A stretch of DNA of 33,572 bases from an uncultured Gammaproteobacteria bacterium. GTDB taxonomy: Bacteria; Pseudomonadota; Gammaproteobacteria; Steroidobacterales; UBA11654. Shown one piece after another: positions 1-8,558 of this stretch (positions are counted from its first letter, which is position 1; each line of letters begins with the position of its first letter). The stretch is from positions 1 through 33,572 of the forward strand of contig CACPJA010000012.1 in assembly GCA_902634075.1 (NCBI GenBank), in the 5' to 3' direction. The position numbers were made by a program, and so were the translations under genes. The notes under the pieces were generated by a model, which saw nothing but the letters and a program-made list of their open reading frames with translations, had not been told where the DNA came from and did not search any database.

Positions 1-462
1 CAAATGAATAATTTTGCTTATAGGTATGGTGATAAATCTATTAAGGGCAGAGCTGCCAGTCCAGGCAACAGATTTGAGCCTGGAAAGCGTCCAATGAGCA
101 CTATGGCACCAACCATGATTTTTGATAAAAACGACAATTTAAGCTTAATTACCGGCTCACCTGGGGGTTCATTTATACCTGCAACGATATTAAGAGTAGT
201 TACCGGTGTGATAGATTTTGATCTTAATATTGGGGAATCGACAATGTTACCAAGATTGCATAAAGATTGGCCATATTCAGGCTTAGATCATGAATCCACT
301 GTTAGTCAGGATGTTTTAAAAGTATTGGATAGGCTAGGACACATGCCTGAATTATCTAAAACCATGGGAAGCACACAAAGCATCCATATTGTAGATGGTT
401 CAAACCAAGGTTATGCAGATCTTAGGAGGCCAAACGCTGGAGTTGCTATTCAGAACGATTAG
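1..462 (+). CDS. ggt: gamma-glutamyltranspeptidase, C-terminal fragment (5' end outside window)
   Basis: This is the C-terminal part of the small subunit of a gamma-glutamyltranspeptidase, a periplasmic or exported enzyme that cleaves and transfers gamma-glutamyl groups from glutathione and related peptides. The frame is open from base 1, so the gene begins upstream and the ATG at 4 is internal. Family marks visible in order are an N-N-F segment matching the (N)QMDDF motif, PGKRPMSTMAPT (similar to NKRPLSSMSPT in E. coli), GSPGGS and GSTQSI near the end. The autocatalytic Thr that starts the small subunit lies before the window, so activity cannot be judged. The stop is 35 nt before a symporter gene on the same strand. 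A product that releases glutamate next to a glutamate-type symporter is suggestive, but co-transcription is only inferred from spacing. Confidence 0.9.
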   Translation, partial: QMNNFAYRYGDKSIKGRAASPGNRFEPGKRPMSTMAPTMIFDKNDNLSLITGSPGGSFIPATILRVVTGVIDFDLNIGESTMLPRLHKDWPYSGLDHESTVSQDVLKVLDRLGHMPELSKTMGSTQSIHIVDGSNQGYADLRRPNAGVAIQND

Positions 463-497
463 TTATTTAAAAATGAAAATGTAGGTAGAATTACGTT

Positions 498-1802
498 ATG
501 GGATTAACAATTTTTTATTGGATAGTATTACTGTCAACTTTTGTCGGTATTTATTATTTAGGAGCAAAGACGGATCTGAAGTTATGGGCTCGTGTCATTA
601 TTGCATTAGTTGCAGGTGCCATTTTAGGCTTTATTTTTGGTGATCTTGCAGCATCTTCGAAATGGATTGGAGATTTATTTGTAAGATTTATCAGAATGTT
701 GGTTGTCCCGTTAATATTTACCTCACTAGTGGCTGGCGTTGTTTCAATGGGTGATCCTAAAAGGCTTGGCTCAATTGGCATCAAGACCATTGCTCTATAT
801 ATGTTAACCACTCTCTTTGCCATTATTATTGGCTTGGTTCTGGGAACTCTTTTTAAGCCGGGTATGGGTATTGAATTAACTGGAGTTGATCCTTTCACCA
901 TGGGCTCTTCTTCAATGAGTGTAGCTGATCGTCTCTTTGGTATTGTGCCCACTAATCCTATTTCCTCCCTTGCTAAGGGCGATGTGCTTCCTATTATATT
1001 TTTCTCCATTCTTTTGGGTATTGGAATCATATTGGGAGGAGAAAAGACAAAAGCCTTGGGCGATGTTTTTTCTGCAGCAGCAGAAGCTGTTTTAAAGATA
1101 GCTCATATGGTAATGCAAATGGCACCCTATGGGGTCTTATCACTCATCGCTTGGGTTGCTGGAACAATGGGTTTATCAGCTCTCCAGAACCTATTCGTTT
1201 TGACTGTAATCCTTTATGTAGGCTGTCTTGTTCATATCATTTTCGTTTATGGAGGATTAATTAGATTTATAGCCAGACTGCCTTTAAGTAATTTCTTTAA
1301 AGGTATACTCGATGCACAAGCGGTTGCTTACTCAACCTCATCAAGTTCTGCGACACTCCCAGTAACTCTTCAGTGTGTCCAAGATAATCTAGGCGTTAAA
1401 AAAACTGTAGCCTCATCTGTGCTTCCCTTAGGGGCAACTATAAACATGGATGGGACAGCATTATATTTAGGGATAGTTGCATTATTTTCAGCACAAATTT
1501 TCGGTGTAGAATTAACATTTGCTGATTATCTTTTAATAGCTATGACAGCAACATTGACCTCAATAGGTACAGCAGGTATTCCCTCTGCCTCATTATTTTT
1601 ACTCGCAACAGTTTTATCTGTAATAGGCATTTCCGATGCCCAAACAGCATTAATTGTTGGATTTGTTCTTCCCTTTGATCGAATTCTCGACATGGCTAGA
1701 ACAGTTGTAAATATAAGTGGCGATGCAACTGTTTCTGTTCTAGTTGCCAAGTCCGAGGGAGAACTTAATGAGACTGAATACCGAAATGAGTCTGTAATTT
1801 AG
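498..1802 (+). CDS. dicarboxylate/amino acid:cation symporter (DAACS, glutamate transporter family)
   Basis: A 434-residue inner-membrane secondary transporter of the GltP/DctA/GltPh family, which imports glutamate, aspartate or C4-dicarboxylates with Na+ or H+. The family signatures are all present: the serine-rich STSSSSATLP reentrant loop near residue 277, NMDGTA near 316, GTAGIPSAS in the second reentrant loop, and DRILDMARTVVNISGD near 394. This last motif keeps the Asp, Asp, Arg-Thr, Asn and Asp positions that in GltPh bind substrate and sodium. The retained Arg points to an acidic substrate rather than a neutral amino acid. Length is normal for the family. It lies 35 nt after the ggt fragment and 19 nt before pyruvate kinase. 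Confidence 0.93.
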   Translation: MGLTIFYWIVLLSTFVGIYYLGAKTDLKLWARVIIALVAGAILGFIFGDLAASSKWIGDLFVRFIRMLVVPLIFTSLVAGVVSMGDPKRLGSIGIKTIALYMLTTLFAIIIGLVLGTLFKPGMGIELTGVDPFTMGSSSMSVADRLFGIVPTNPISSLAKGDVLPIIFFSILLGIGIILGGEKTKALGDVFSAAAEAVLKIAHMVMQMAPYGVLSLIAWVAGTMGLSALQNLFVLTVILYVGCLVHIIFVYGGLIRFIARLPLSNFFKGILDAQAVAYSTSSSSATLPVTLQCVQDNLGVKKTVASSVLPLGATINMDGTALYLGIVALFSAQIFGVELTFADYLLIAMTATLTSIGTAGIPSASLFLLATVLSVIGISDAQTALIVGFVLPFDRILDMARTVVNISGDATVSVLVAKSEGELNETEYRNESVI

Positions 1803-1821
1803 AAATAAAAAGACATTTTTT

Positions 1822-3258
1822 ATGAGACAAACAAAAATTATAGCCACATTTGGCCCTTCTTTAGAAGATCCTAAGGTTCTAAAAAAAGTTTTAGAAAGAG
1901 CCGATGTAATTCGCTTTAATCTGGCACATGGGACTTGGGAAAAATCGGATAGCCAGAACAATGCAGAAAAGATAAAACTAGTTCAAAAAACTGCAAAGAA
2001 GATGAAAAAGCCAATAGCTACCTTAGTGGATTTGAAGGGCAATAAGATAAGAATAGGTAATTTTAAGAAGCATCTCATAGAGTTAAAAGCTTCTGAGGAG
2101 ATCAATGTTAGATTCACTGATGAATCAGTGACAAATAAAAATGAAATTATTATCAATGCCGATCACGTGTTTAAAAAAATTGATAAGAACGACTTGATTT
2201 TGATGGACGATGGCTTGATTAAGCTCAGAGTACAAAAAATAAGCACTGTTAATAAAACCCTTCACTGCGAAGTAATCGAAGGAGGTCTTCTTAGCAGTAA
2301 TAAAGGTTTTGAGGTTGAAGGTAAAATAATTAATAAATCTGGAGTTCGTGATGAAGATAAAGAGGATATTAAAAAATTAGCTCAACTTGGCGTTGATTGG
2401 ATTGCATTATCTTTTGTTAATGATGCTAGCGATGTTAATCAGGCCAGGGAAGTTCTTTCTCAAGTTGACAGTGATATTAAACTTATAGCGAAAATTGAGC
2501 GTTTAGAGGCTCTGAAACAACTCTATTGGATTATTAAAGCCAGTGATGGAATTATGGTTGCTAGAGGCGATCTAGCTCTTGAATCAGGACCTGGAGAATT
2601 AACGGGATTACAAAAAAATATAATCAAACAGACCGTAAAAGGAAAGAAAGTTGCAATTACTGCCACTCAAATGATGGAGTCAATGATTAACAATCCCAGT
2701 CCAACCAGAGCTGAAATGACAGATGTCTCAAACGCAGTCTTGGATGGTTCTGATGCAGTGATGCTTTCAGCTGAAACTGCTATTGGTAAATATCCAGCTG
2801 AAACTATCGAAGCTATGCATGAGGTTTGTATTGGTGCAGAAAGCTATCATCAGTCAATCTCAAAGAAAGAGGAGTTCAAATATTCAGAAGTTCAGAATAT
2901 AGATGAAGCTATAGCACTCAGTTCAATGAGTATTGCCAGGAATATGGGTATTAAAGCAATTATCGCTTTAACTGAATCAGGTTCAACCGCTTTGATGTTA
3001 TCTAGAATCAGATCTGATATACCAATATATGCCTTTACCAGAAATGAAGTTACTCAGCGGAGAGTTTCACTTTATCGAGGTGTGATTTCATTTCCTTACC
3101 CTTTTCTAGCTGATAACTTAAGTCAAGTGCTTGATGATATTAGGAAGCAAATGCTTCATTCAGATGTTCTTAATGCAGGGGATCTGATCATTGTAACCTC
3201 AGGCTCTCCATTAAAAGTTCCCGGCGGAACCAATTCACTTAGATTAATTACAATCTAA
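1822..3258 (+). CDS. pykA: pyruvate kinase (PykA type)
   Basis: A 478-residue cytoplasmic glycolytic enzyme converting phosphoenolpyruvate and ADP to pyruvate and ATP. Motifs in order: TKIIATFGPS at the N-terminus, RFNLAHG near residue 33, DLKGNKIRIG, the catalytic-lysine segment IAKIER near 220-225, MVARGDLALE near 245, and TATQMMESM followed by the PTRAEM/DVSNAVLDGSDAVMLSAETA block near 280-315. The ELTGLQK and VCIGAE segments resemble E. coli PykA more than PykF. Minor departures are Ala for the usual Ser in the (S)HG motif and Asn for the usual Pro in DLKG(P)KIR. Its substrate PEP is also the substrate of PEP mutase encoded at 24986, so the two compete for PEP. Confidence 0.95.
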   Translation: MRQTKIIATFGPSLEDPKVLKKVLERADVIRFNLAHGTWEKSDSQNNAEKIKLVQKTAKKMKKPIATLVDLKGNKIRIGNFKKHLIELKASEEINVRFTDESVTNKNEIIINADHVFKKIDKNDLILMDDGLIKLRVQKISTVNKTLHCEVIEGGLLSSNKGFEVEGKIINKSGVRDEDKEDIKKLAQLGVDWIALSFVNDASDVNQAREVLSQVDSDIKLIAKIERLEALKQLYWIIKASDGIMVARGDLALESGPGELTGLQKNIIKQTVKGKKVAITATQMMESMINNPSPTRAEMTDVSNAVLDGSDAVMLSAETAIGKYPAETIEAMHEVCIGAESYHQSISKKEEFKYSEVQNIDEAIALSSMSIARNMGIKAIIALTESGSTALMLSRIRSDIPIYAFTRNEVTQRRVSLYRGVISFPYPFLADNLSQVLDDIRKQMLHSDVLNAGDLIIVTSGSPLKVPGGTNSLRLITI

Positions 3259-3330
3259 AAAATGACAAATTTCTTTTAGAAGGATTTATTTAGTAATACA
3301 ATCTCAAATTCTTAAAGAAAAACCTTGATT

Positions 3331-4800
3331 ATGAACCATCAGAAAGTCGGCATTAGCGCAATTGCAATCTACGTTCCTCCTTATCGTGTGGATCTAGAGA
3401 AATGGTGTGAATGGGCCAATCAATCTTGGGAAAAAGTTGAGAATGTTATTGGGACAGGTTTTAGAATGATGGGCCCAAATCAAACAGTGTATACGATGGC
3501 TGCGAATGCAGTTCTAGACTTAATTCTCTCTCATGAGATTGACTCATCAGAGATAGGTTTTCTTGCACTAGGCACTGAATCAAGCACAGATAATTCTGCA
3601 GGCTCAATCATTATTAAGGGCATGGTCAATAAAGAATTACAAAGAAGATCAATGAAGCCTATTTCGAATAATTGTGAAGTACCAGAATATAAGCAGGCTT
3701 GTTTATCAGGGATCTATGCTTTAAAGAATGCAGTTAGATTCATTAAAACTGATGCTCCTTCACTTAAGGGTATTGTTGTTTGTTCAGATATTGCCCTATA
3801 TCAAATAGGAGCAAGCGGTGAACCTACTCAGGGAGCAGGTGCCGTGGCTGCCTTAATCGAGTCAAACCCCAAGATTGCAGAAGTTAGGACTTCAGAGGCA
3901 GGTTCTGCTTCTGATTATCGTCATTTAGATTTTAGAAAACCTATACAATATAGAGCTAAGCAGGCAAATGGCCATTCAGATTTTGATCTTGAATTACCAA
4001 TATTTAATGGCAAGTACTCGTCTTCCTGTTATGTGGATGGAACTCTAAATGCCATGGATAATATGTCTTCTAAAAATTCAGGGCATTTGGCAAATCATCT
4101 AAGGGGCACCAAGGCTGTTTTTATGCACAGACCTTTCAAAAGAATGCCAATAACTGCGTTCTCAATTGCTTATCTTTATGCCTTGGCACATGGGGACGAT
4201 TCAGATCATGAAGAATTGACTAGATATATAAATTTATCAAATCTAGATCAAAATAAAATCCTTGATGAACTTCTGAATAAGCCCAATGTGAGTGATTTTC
4301 CTGAGAATGATATAAATCGTGAAGCTTTTCCATTAACTACACAGCTAGTCAAGATTATCCATAAAGAACCTGATTTTCAGACAAATGTGGTTTCAAAGCT
4401 TAGCTTTGGATCAACTCTTACAACAGAGATGGGTAATATTTATTCTGGCTCTGTTTTTGGATGGTTATCAGCTGGATTAGAAGATGCATTGAAAAATGGA
4501 ATTGATTTATCTAATGAGGAGGCTTTAATGATTGGGTATGGTAGCGGAGATGCTGCCGAGGTGATTCCAATTTTCTTTATTGAGGGATGGCAAGAATCAG
4601 TTAAGTTAACGCCATTTTCTAGTGCGTTCAAGTCCTATATTAATCTTACTCATAAACAATATCTTAAGCTTCGATCAGAGAAGACAACCAATGGCATTGA
4701 CTATAACTTGAAGAATGAATTTGTTGTTAGAAAAATTGGTTCAGAAGAGAGGATTGATTTTCAAGATGCTGGGATCGAGTATTACGAGTTTCTTAATTAG
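3331..4800 (+). CDS. hydroxymethylglutaryl-CoA synthase family protein
   Basis: A 489-residue thiolase-fold condensing enzyme. HMG-CoA synthases join acetyl-CoA and acetoacetyl-CoA to HMG-CoA. The catalytic triad can be placed: Glu83 in GTESSTDNS, Cys124 in YKQACLSGIYAL and His266 in MHRPFKRMP. The C-terminal GNIYSGSVFGWLSAGLED and YGSGDAAEV segments match the family's GNMYTAS and SYGSG blocks. I chose the ATG at 3331; a TTG two codons upstream would be weaker. No other mevalonate-pathway gene (thiolase, HMG-CoA reductase, kinases) is in the window, so a role in isoprenoid synthesis, leucine-related metabolism or beta-branching cannot be decided. The stop overlaps the stop of the opposite-strand peptidase gene by 4 nt. 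Confidence 0.88.
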   Translation: MNHQKVGISAIAIYVPPYRVDLEKWCEWANQSWEKVENVIGTGFRMMGPNQTVYTMAANAVLDLILSHEIDSSEIGFLALGTESSTDNSAGSIIIKGMVNKELQRRSMKPISNNCEVPEYKQACLSGIYALKNAVRFIKTDAPSLKGIVVCSDIALYQIGASGEPTQGAGAVAALIESNPKIAEVRTSEAGSASDYRHLDFRKPIQYRAKQANGHSDFDLELPIFNGKYSSSCYVDGTLNAMDNMSSKNSGHLANHLRGTKAVFMHRPFKRMPITAFSIAYLYALAHGDDSDHEELTRYINLSNLDQNKILDELLNKPNVSDFPENDINREAFPLTTQLVKIIHKEPDFQTNVVSKLSFGSTLTTEMGNIYSGSVFGWLSAGLEDALKNGIDLSNEEALMIGYGSGDAAEVIPIFFIEGWQESVKLTPFSSAFKSYINLTHKQYLKLRSEKTTNGIDYNLKNEFVVRKIGSEERIDFQDAGIEYYEFLN

Positions 4801-6809
4801 TTTAAATACTTCTCATACCAGTCAAGATAGCGATCTAGAACATCCTTATTATAGCTGGGTATAGAAAAAGAATGGTGTTGACCTGGATAGATAATTAGTT
4901 CAGTGGGTATTTCGAGATGCTTTAATGCTTGATACATCTGCTCTGAACCAATTAAAGGGACATTATAATCCTTTTCTCCAACAAGAAATAATGTTGGAGT
5001 TTTTATATTTCCTGCATTTAAGAAAGGGTGGGAGACACGCAACCAGGCTTCAGTATTACCCCAAGGTGTTCCAAGTTCAGTAATATAATCTCTAATATAT
5101 TGATCGTCTCCAAATCCACTTAAAAGGTTAGCAATGCCAGCACCTGATGTCGCAGCCTTGAATCTTTGATCTTTTGCAATCACGTAATTTGTAAGCATGC
5201 CTCCATAGCTCCAGCCTCCAATGCCAAGCTTATTCTCATCGATGTAATCCAGAGTCAAGGCATAGTCTAGAGCTGCACTGATATCTTTTGTGTCAATGCC
5301 TCCCCAATCTGCAAAAAGAGCCTTTTGAAAATCATGACCTCGTCCTGAGCTACCTCTTGGATTTATAGCCATCACGATGTAATCGTTTGAGGTAAATAAT
5401 TGCCAATCGAATCTGAAACTCAAACCATATTGTGAAACAGGACCGCCATGAATTCTGATTAAAAGCGGGTATTTTTTATTTGGATCAAAATTGTCTGGTT
5501 TTACTAGCATTCCATGTATGTCTTCATTATCAAAACTCTTGAAAGAGACCTCTTCTGTGCTACCTATAGCTTTTTTATTTATAAAATCTTGATTATGAAA
5601 AGTTAATTGAGTTACTGATCCGTTCCTCAGACTATAAAGCTCAGCAGGTTCGCTTGTAGTTGAAGCGAGAAAGATAACCTTATTATTTCTTTGAATATAT
5701 GAATTCGAATAGTTGGATAAGTAATACTCAGGGGGAGTTATTTTTTCAATGGTTTTCTCTGACATAGAGTATCTGGCCAATTGGCTTTTCATGTCATCTT
5801 CAATAACAAAATAAATAGTTTCACCGTCTTCAGACCAGCTTTGGATCGCTGTATTGCGATCAAGGCTGCTGGTAATATATTCTGTTTCTTTGGATTGAAC
5901 ATCAATAATAGAGACTTCTTGGAGTGAGTACCATAGTAGGTCAGGATCTCCTCCATATTGATAAGCAATTCTTTTCCCGTCTGGACTCCATTTAGGTCTT
6001 GAAGCCCCAGAAGGTGAGGAATCTTCTCCAGGATGTGTGGTTAATTGTATGGCTTCTTTCTTATTAATATCTTGAATGTAAATATCCCAATTGTTGTGCC
6101 GATCAAAATCTCCTTTCTTAGTTACATAGGCTATCCTCTTACTATCGGGTGACCAAGAAGGAAGGTAGTGATTTGTATCATCTAAGCTTAATTGGGTACT
6201 TTTTTTTGATTTTAGATCTGTAATAAAAATATGATCCCGCTCAGAACCTAGGAAGTCTTTATAATCTTGTTTGAATTGATATCGATCAATTACATAGGGC
6301 TTAGGTGTTTCATCTTCTTCTTGTTTTGGAGCAGAGATATTAACAACTAGAGCTGCTTTTTCATTGTTGGGGGATATTTCAAAATCCAGGATATCTCCTT
6401 CTATTTTTGTCAGTTGTTTTTTTGTTTTATTGGATAGGCTGATTGCCCATAGTTGATTGAAATCTTTCAGTTTTCCTCGACCTGGAGAAAGAAAGATAAT
6501 TGATGCCGCATTTGGTGAAAATTTAGCTTTTCCAAAATCAATATTCTCCAAAATTACTCTTCTTTTATTATTGTCTGTATTTAACAGCAAAAGAGTGCTC
6601 TGATATTCATCTTCTTTAGAGTTAACGGCAGAAACACTATAGATAATTTCATTACCAGACTTTGAAAGATCAACTAGGCTGACTTCTTTTAAGTCATATA
6701 AATCATCTGTGCTAATAAGCTTAGTGTCAGCGCTTAAAAAACTTGGTGAAGATATCACCAAGAAAAATATAGCTCCCAAAAGTCGAGTAATAAAAGCGTT
6801 TTTATTCAT
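4797..6809 (-). CDS. S9 family peptidase (prolyl oligopeptidase / acylaminoacyl-peptidase type), exported
   Basis: A 670-residue serine peptidase with a signal peptide (MNKNAFITRLLGAIFFLVIS followed by a Ser-rich stretch ending in Ala), so probably periplasmic. The middle third contains repeated WD40-like beta-propeller (PD40) motifs such as PSWSPDSKRIAY and PKWSPDGKRIAY. The C-terminal alpha/beta-hydrolase domain has the catalytic triad: Ser in GGWSYGG (about residue 533), Asp in GEKDYNVPL (about 613) and His in GQHHSF (about 644). The usual oxyanion region HGGP and the NPRGSSGRG segment are also present. These enzymes cleave short peptides. It starts 3 nt after the BCCT transporter stop codon on the same strand, so the two are almost certainly co-transcribed. 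Confidence 0.93.
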   Translation of the reverse strand: MNKNAFITRLLGAIFFLVISSPSFLSADTKLISTDDLYDLKEVSLVDLSKSGNEIIYSVSAVNSKEDEYQSTLLLLNTDNNKRRVILENIDFGKAKFSPNAASIIFLSPGRGKLKDFNQLWAISLSNKTKKQLTKIEGDILDFEISPNNEKAALVVNISAPKQEEDETPKPYVIDRYQFKQDYKDFLGSERDHIFITDLKSKKSTQLSLDDTNHYLPSWSPDSKRIAYVTKKGDFDRHNNWDIYIQDINKKEAIQLTTHPGEDSSPSGASRPKWSPDGKRIAYQYGGDPDLLWYSLQEVSIIDVQSKETEYITSSLDRNTAIQSWSEDGETIYFVIEDDMKSQLARYSMSEKTIEKITPPEYYLSNYSNSYIQRNNKVIFLASTTSEPAELYSLRNGSVTQLTFHNQDFINKKAIGSTEEVSFKSFDNEDIHGMLVKPDNFDPNKKYPLLIRIHGGPVSQYGLSFRFDWQLFTSNDYIVMAINPRGSSGRGHDFQKALFADWGGIDTKDISAALDYALTLDYIDENKLGIGGWSYGGMLTNYVIAKDQRFKAATSGAGIANLLSGFGDDQYIRDYITELGTPWGNTEAWLRVSHPFLNAGNIKTPTLFLVGEKDYNVPLIGSEQMYQALKHLEIPTELIIYPGQHHSFSIPSYNKDVLDRYLDWYEKYLN

Positions 6810-6812
6810 CGA

Positions 6813-8315
6813 TCAATCATAATGTTTTTTTAATGTTTTCACTAGACTGACGGCAAAAATTGGAAAGAGCACGAGTAGCGGTGGAGACATGATTAATATT
6901 ACGTCCATAGCGGCCCTATTGCTGTTTATAAAAAATAAGCAGGCAGGAAGTATAGCGAGAATAAATGCCCAAAATAATCGGCTGTATCGACTGGGCTCAA
7001 CATTATCACTGCTGGTCTTTTTGACGTGTGATGAGAGGAGGTAGGAGACTGAATCATAAGAGGTTGCTATGAATATAACCACAATTAAACAATAGGCAAA
7101 GACAAAGAGTTTTCCATAAGGCAGGGTTAGGAGAACCTTAGTTGCAGCAGCTGTATGCCCTTCATTGGCTAGAATGTCGGAAACAATAAGCTGTCCTGAG
7201 AGTTCAAGTGTGATTGCGTAATTGCCCATGATTGCAAAAAAGACGAAACAACCAAGCGAACCAAGGAGAAGCATTCCCATCACTACCTCTCTTAAGGTTC
7301 TGCCTTTAGAGACTCTAGCAACAAAAAGACCTACTTGTGGACCAAGGGCTATCCACCATGCCCAATAAAACACTGTCCAATCTTCAGCAAATTTAGATTT
7401 TTCTGAGATTCCTAGGGTGTTCATACCAATGAAATTAACCAAGATTTCTTTTAAAGAATTAAAGGTAAGTACCAGGATCTCATAGGCGGGACCGAATGAT
7501 AGGACAGCAATTAAGAAAACAAGTGACATCAGAATATTGGCATTGCTAATGACCCTAATACCATTGTATATCCCTTTATAAACACTATAGGCAAACAGTG
7601 AAGTACATAATGCCAACATAGATAAATCTAGCATCAAATTATGTTCAATGTTAAATATTTCTGAAACGCCTGCCCCAACAATTGGCACATACATTCCCAT
7701 ACTTCCTCCACTTGCGCCAATCAGCACAAACACAAAGATAAAATCAACCAGTCGACCAAAAAAGGAGGTTTCAACAGACGTTTCAGAATTTGTTCTTAAA
7801 CCTGAACTGAGTCTTATTGACCCTAATTTGAAATGATAGAACGGAACTGCTATCGCAATTGCAGGAAAGCAATAAAGAGCCCAGCCGGTGATACCCCAGT
7901 GGAAAATCCCATATCCTGAAGCTAGATGGAAGGCTCTCTCACTAAATGGCACAATCCCAAATAAAGACTCGTCCACATAATAAGCCCATTCTACGATTGA
8001 CCAATACAATATACCGCCACCAATTCCTGAGCAAAATAGCATGCACGCCCAGCTAAAATTAGAGTATTCAGGGGCTGTATCTTTCCCACCGAGCCTAAAA
8101 TTTCCATATTTAGAAAAAGCAATATAGAGAATAAATAGCACTGTTAAGATGCCAAAGATCATATAGGTGGGCCCTAAGAGATCAACAATATTTTGATAAA
8201 TATCACGAATTAATTCACCCGTTTCTATAGGGTATATCGCCATTGGTAGAGTGATTACAATAATTGCTAGTAAGATGCTAAATACTGTTATTTGATCTGT
8301 GTTATTACTTTTCAT
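6813..8315 (-). CDS. BCCT family betaine/carnitine/choline-type transporter
   Basis: A 500-residue inner-membrane transporter of the betaine-carnitine-choline family, with about 12 hydrophobic segments. Typical BCCT motifs are visible: GGGILYWSIVEWAYY near residue 100 and the signature around 315-345 (WTVFYWAWWIALGPQVGLF then ARVSKGRTLREVV). WTVFYWAWW resembles the carnitine-transporter (CaiT) branch, but substrate cannot be assigned from this alone. Glycine betaine, carnitine or another quaternary ammonium compound is most likely. It is preceded by a small single-pass membrane protein gene that overlaps it by 11 nt and followed at 3 nt by the S9 peptidase gene. Confidence 0.93.
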   Translation of the reverse strand: MKSNNTDQITVFSILLAIIVITLPMAIYPIETGELIRDIYQNIVDLLGPTYMIFGILTVLFILYIAFSKYGNFRLGGKDTAPEYSNFSWACMLFCSGIGGGILYWSIVEWAYYVDESLFGIVPFSERAFHLASGYGIFHWGITGWALYCFPAIAIAVPFYHFKLGSIRLSSGLRTNSETSVETSFFGRLVDFIFVFVLIGASGGSMGMYVPIVGAGVSEIFNIEHNLMLDLSMLALCTSLFAYSVYKGIYNGIRVISNANILMSLVFLIAVLSFGPAYEILVLTFNSLKEILVNFIGMNTLGISEKSKFAEDWTVFYWAWWIALGPQVGLFVARVSKGRTLREVVMGMLLLGSLGCFVFFAIMGNYAITLELSGQLIVSDILANEGHTAAATKVLLTLPYGKLFVFAYCLIVVIFIATSYDSVSYLLSSHVKKTSSDNVEPSRYSRLFWAFILAILPACLFFINSNRAAMDVILIMSPPLLVLFPIFAVSLVKTLKKHYD

Positions 8316-8454
8316 CTAACTGTATCTCGGATAATTCACTGGACACTGGCTCTGTTTGCTTTTTTGCCATTTCGCCGACAAGAATAAACTCAAACACCAC
8401 GATAAAGACAAAGATAAAAAAGAACACCGCTAAAGTTATAATAGTTTCCTTCAT
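8305..8454 (-). CDS. small single-pass membrane protein upstream of BCCT transporter (49 aa)
   Basis: A 49-residue open reading frame on the minus strand, starting at ATG 8454 and ending at TAA 8305, where it overlaps the BCCT gene start by 11 nt. The product begins MKETIITLAVFFFIFVFIVV, giving one strongly hydrophobic helix of about 25 residues. A short, charged tail follows (EMAKKQTEPVSSELSEIQLDEK at the end), probably cytoplasmic or periplasmic. No family is recognised. The overlap with the transporter start suggests translational coupling and a function tied to the transporter, such as an accessory or regulatory subunit. That is inference. It is supported by coherent coding: one frame, a membrane helix followed by a polar tail, and no competing gene in the gap. 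Confidence 0.65.
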   Translation of the reverse strand: MKETIITLAVFFFIFVFIVVFEFILVGEMAKKQTEPVSSELSEIQLDEK

Positions 8455-8558
8455 GAATGATTCCTTGAGAAAATTAGTTTAGAGTCTATTAATTAAATCC
8501 AGTTTTTTAATTATCGAGTGTATTATATTACTTAAACTATGGAGCAAAAGGGAGAAAA
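8455..8558. promoter_or_regulatory. divergent intergenic region between BCCT operon and aldolase operon
   Basis: This 104-nt AT-rich spacer must hold the start signals for both the minus-strand membrane-protein/BCCT/peptidase genes and the plus-strand aldolase operon. A TATTATATT stretch at 8521-8529 could be a -10 element for the plus strand, but I see no convincing -35 element at the right distance. GGGAG at 8550-8554, 4 nt before ATG 8559, is a good ribosome binding site for the aldolase gene. Confidence 0.4.

Noticed and set aside
554-1030. 158-codon frame on the minus strand inside the symporter gene
   Set aside because: It is antisense to well-conserved transporter sequence and its translation shows no recognisable domain.
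3254-3280. TCTAAAA ... TTTTAGA inverted repeat after pyruvate kinase, a possible terminator
   Set aside because: The 7-bp arms are AT-only apart from one C-G pair, the loop is 13 nt and no T-run follows, so it is weaker than a real intrinsic terminator.
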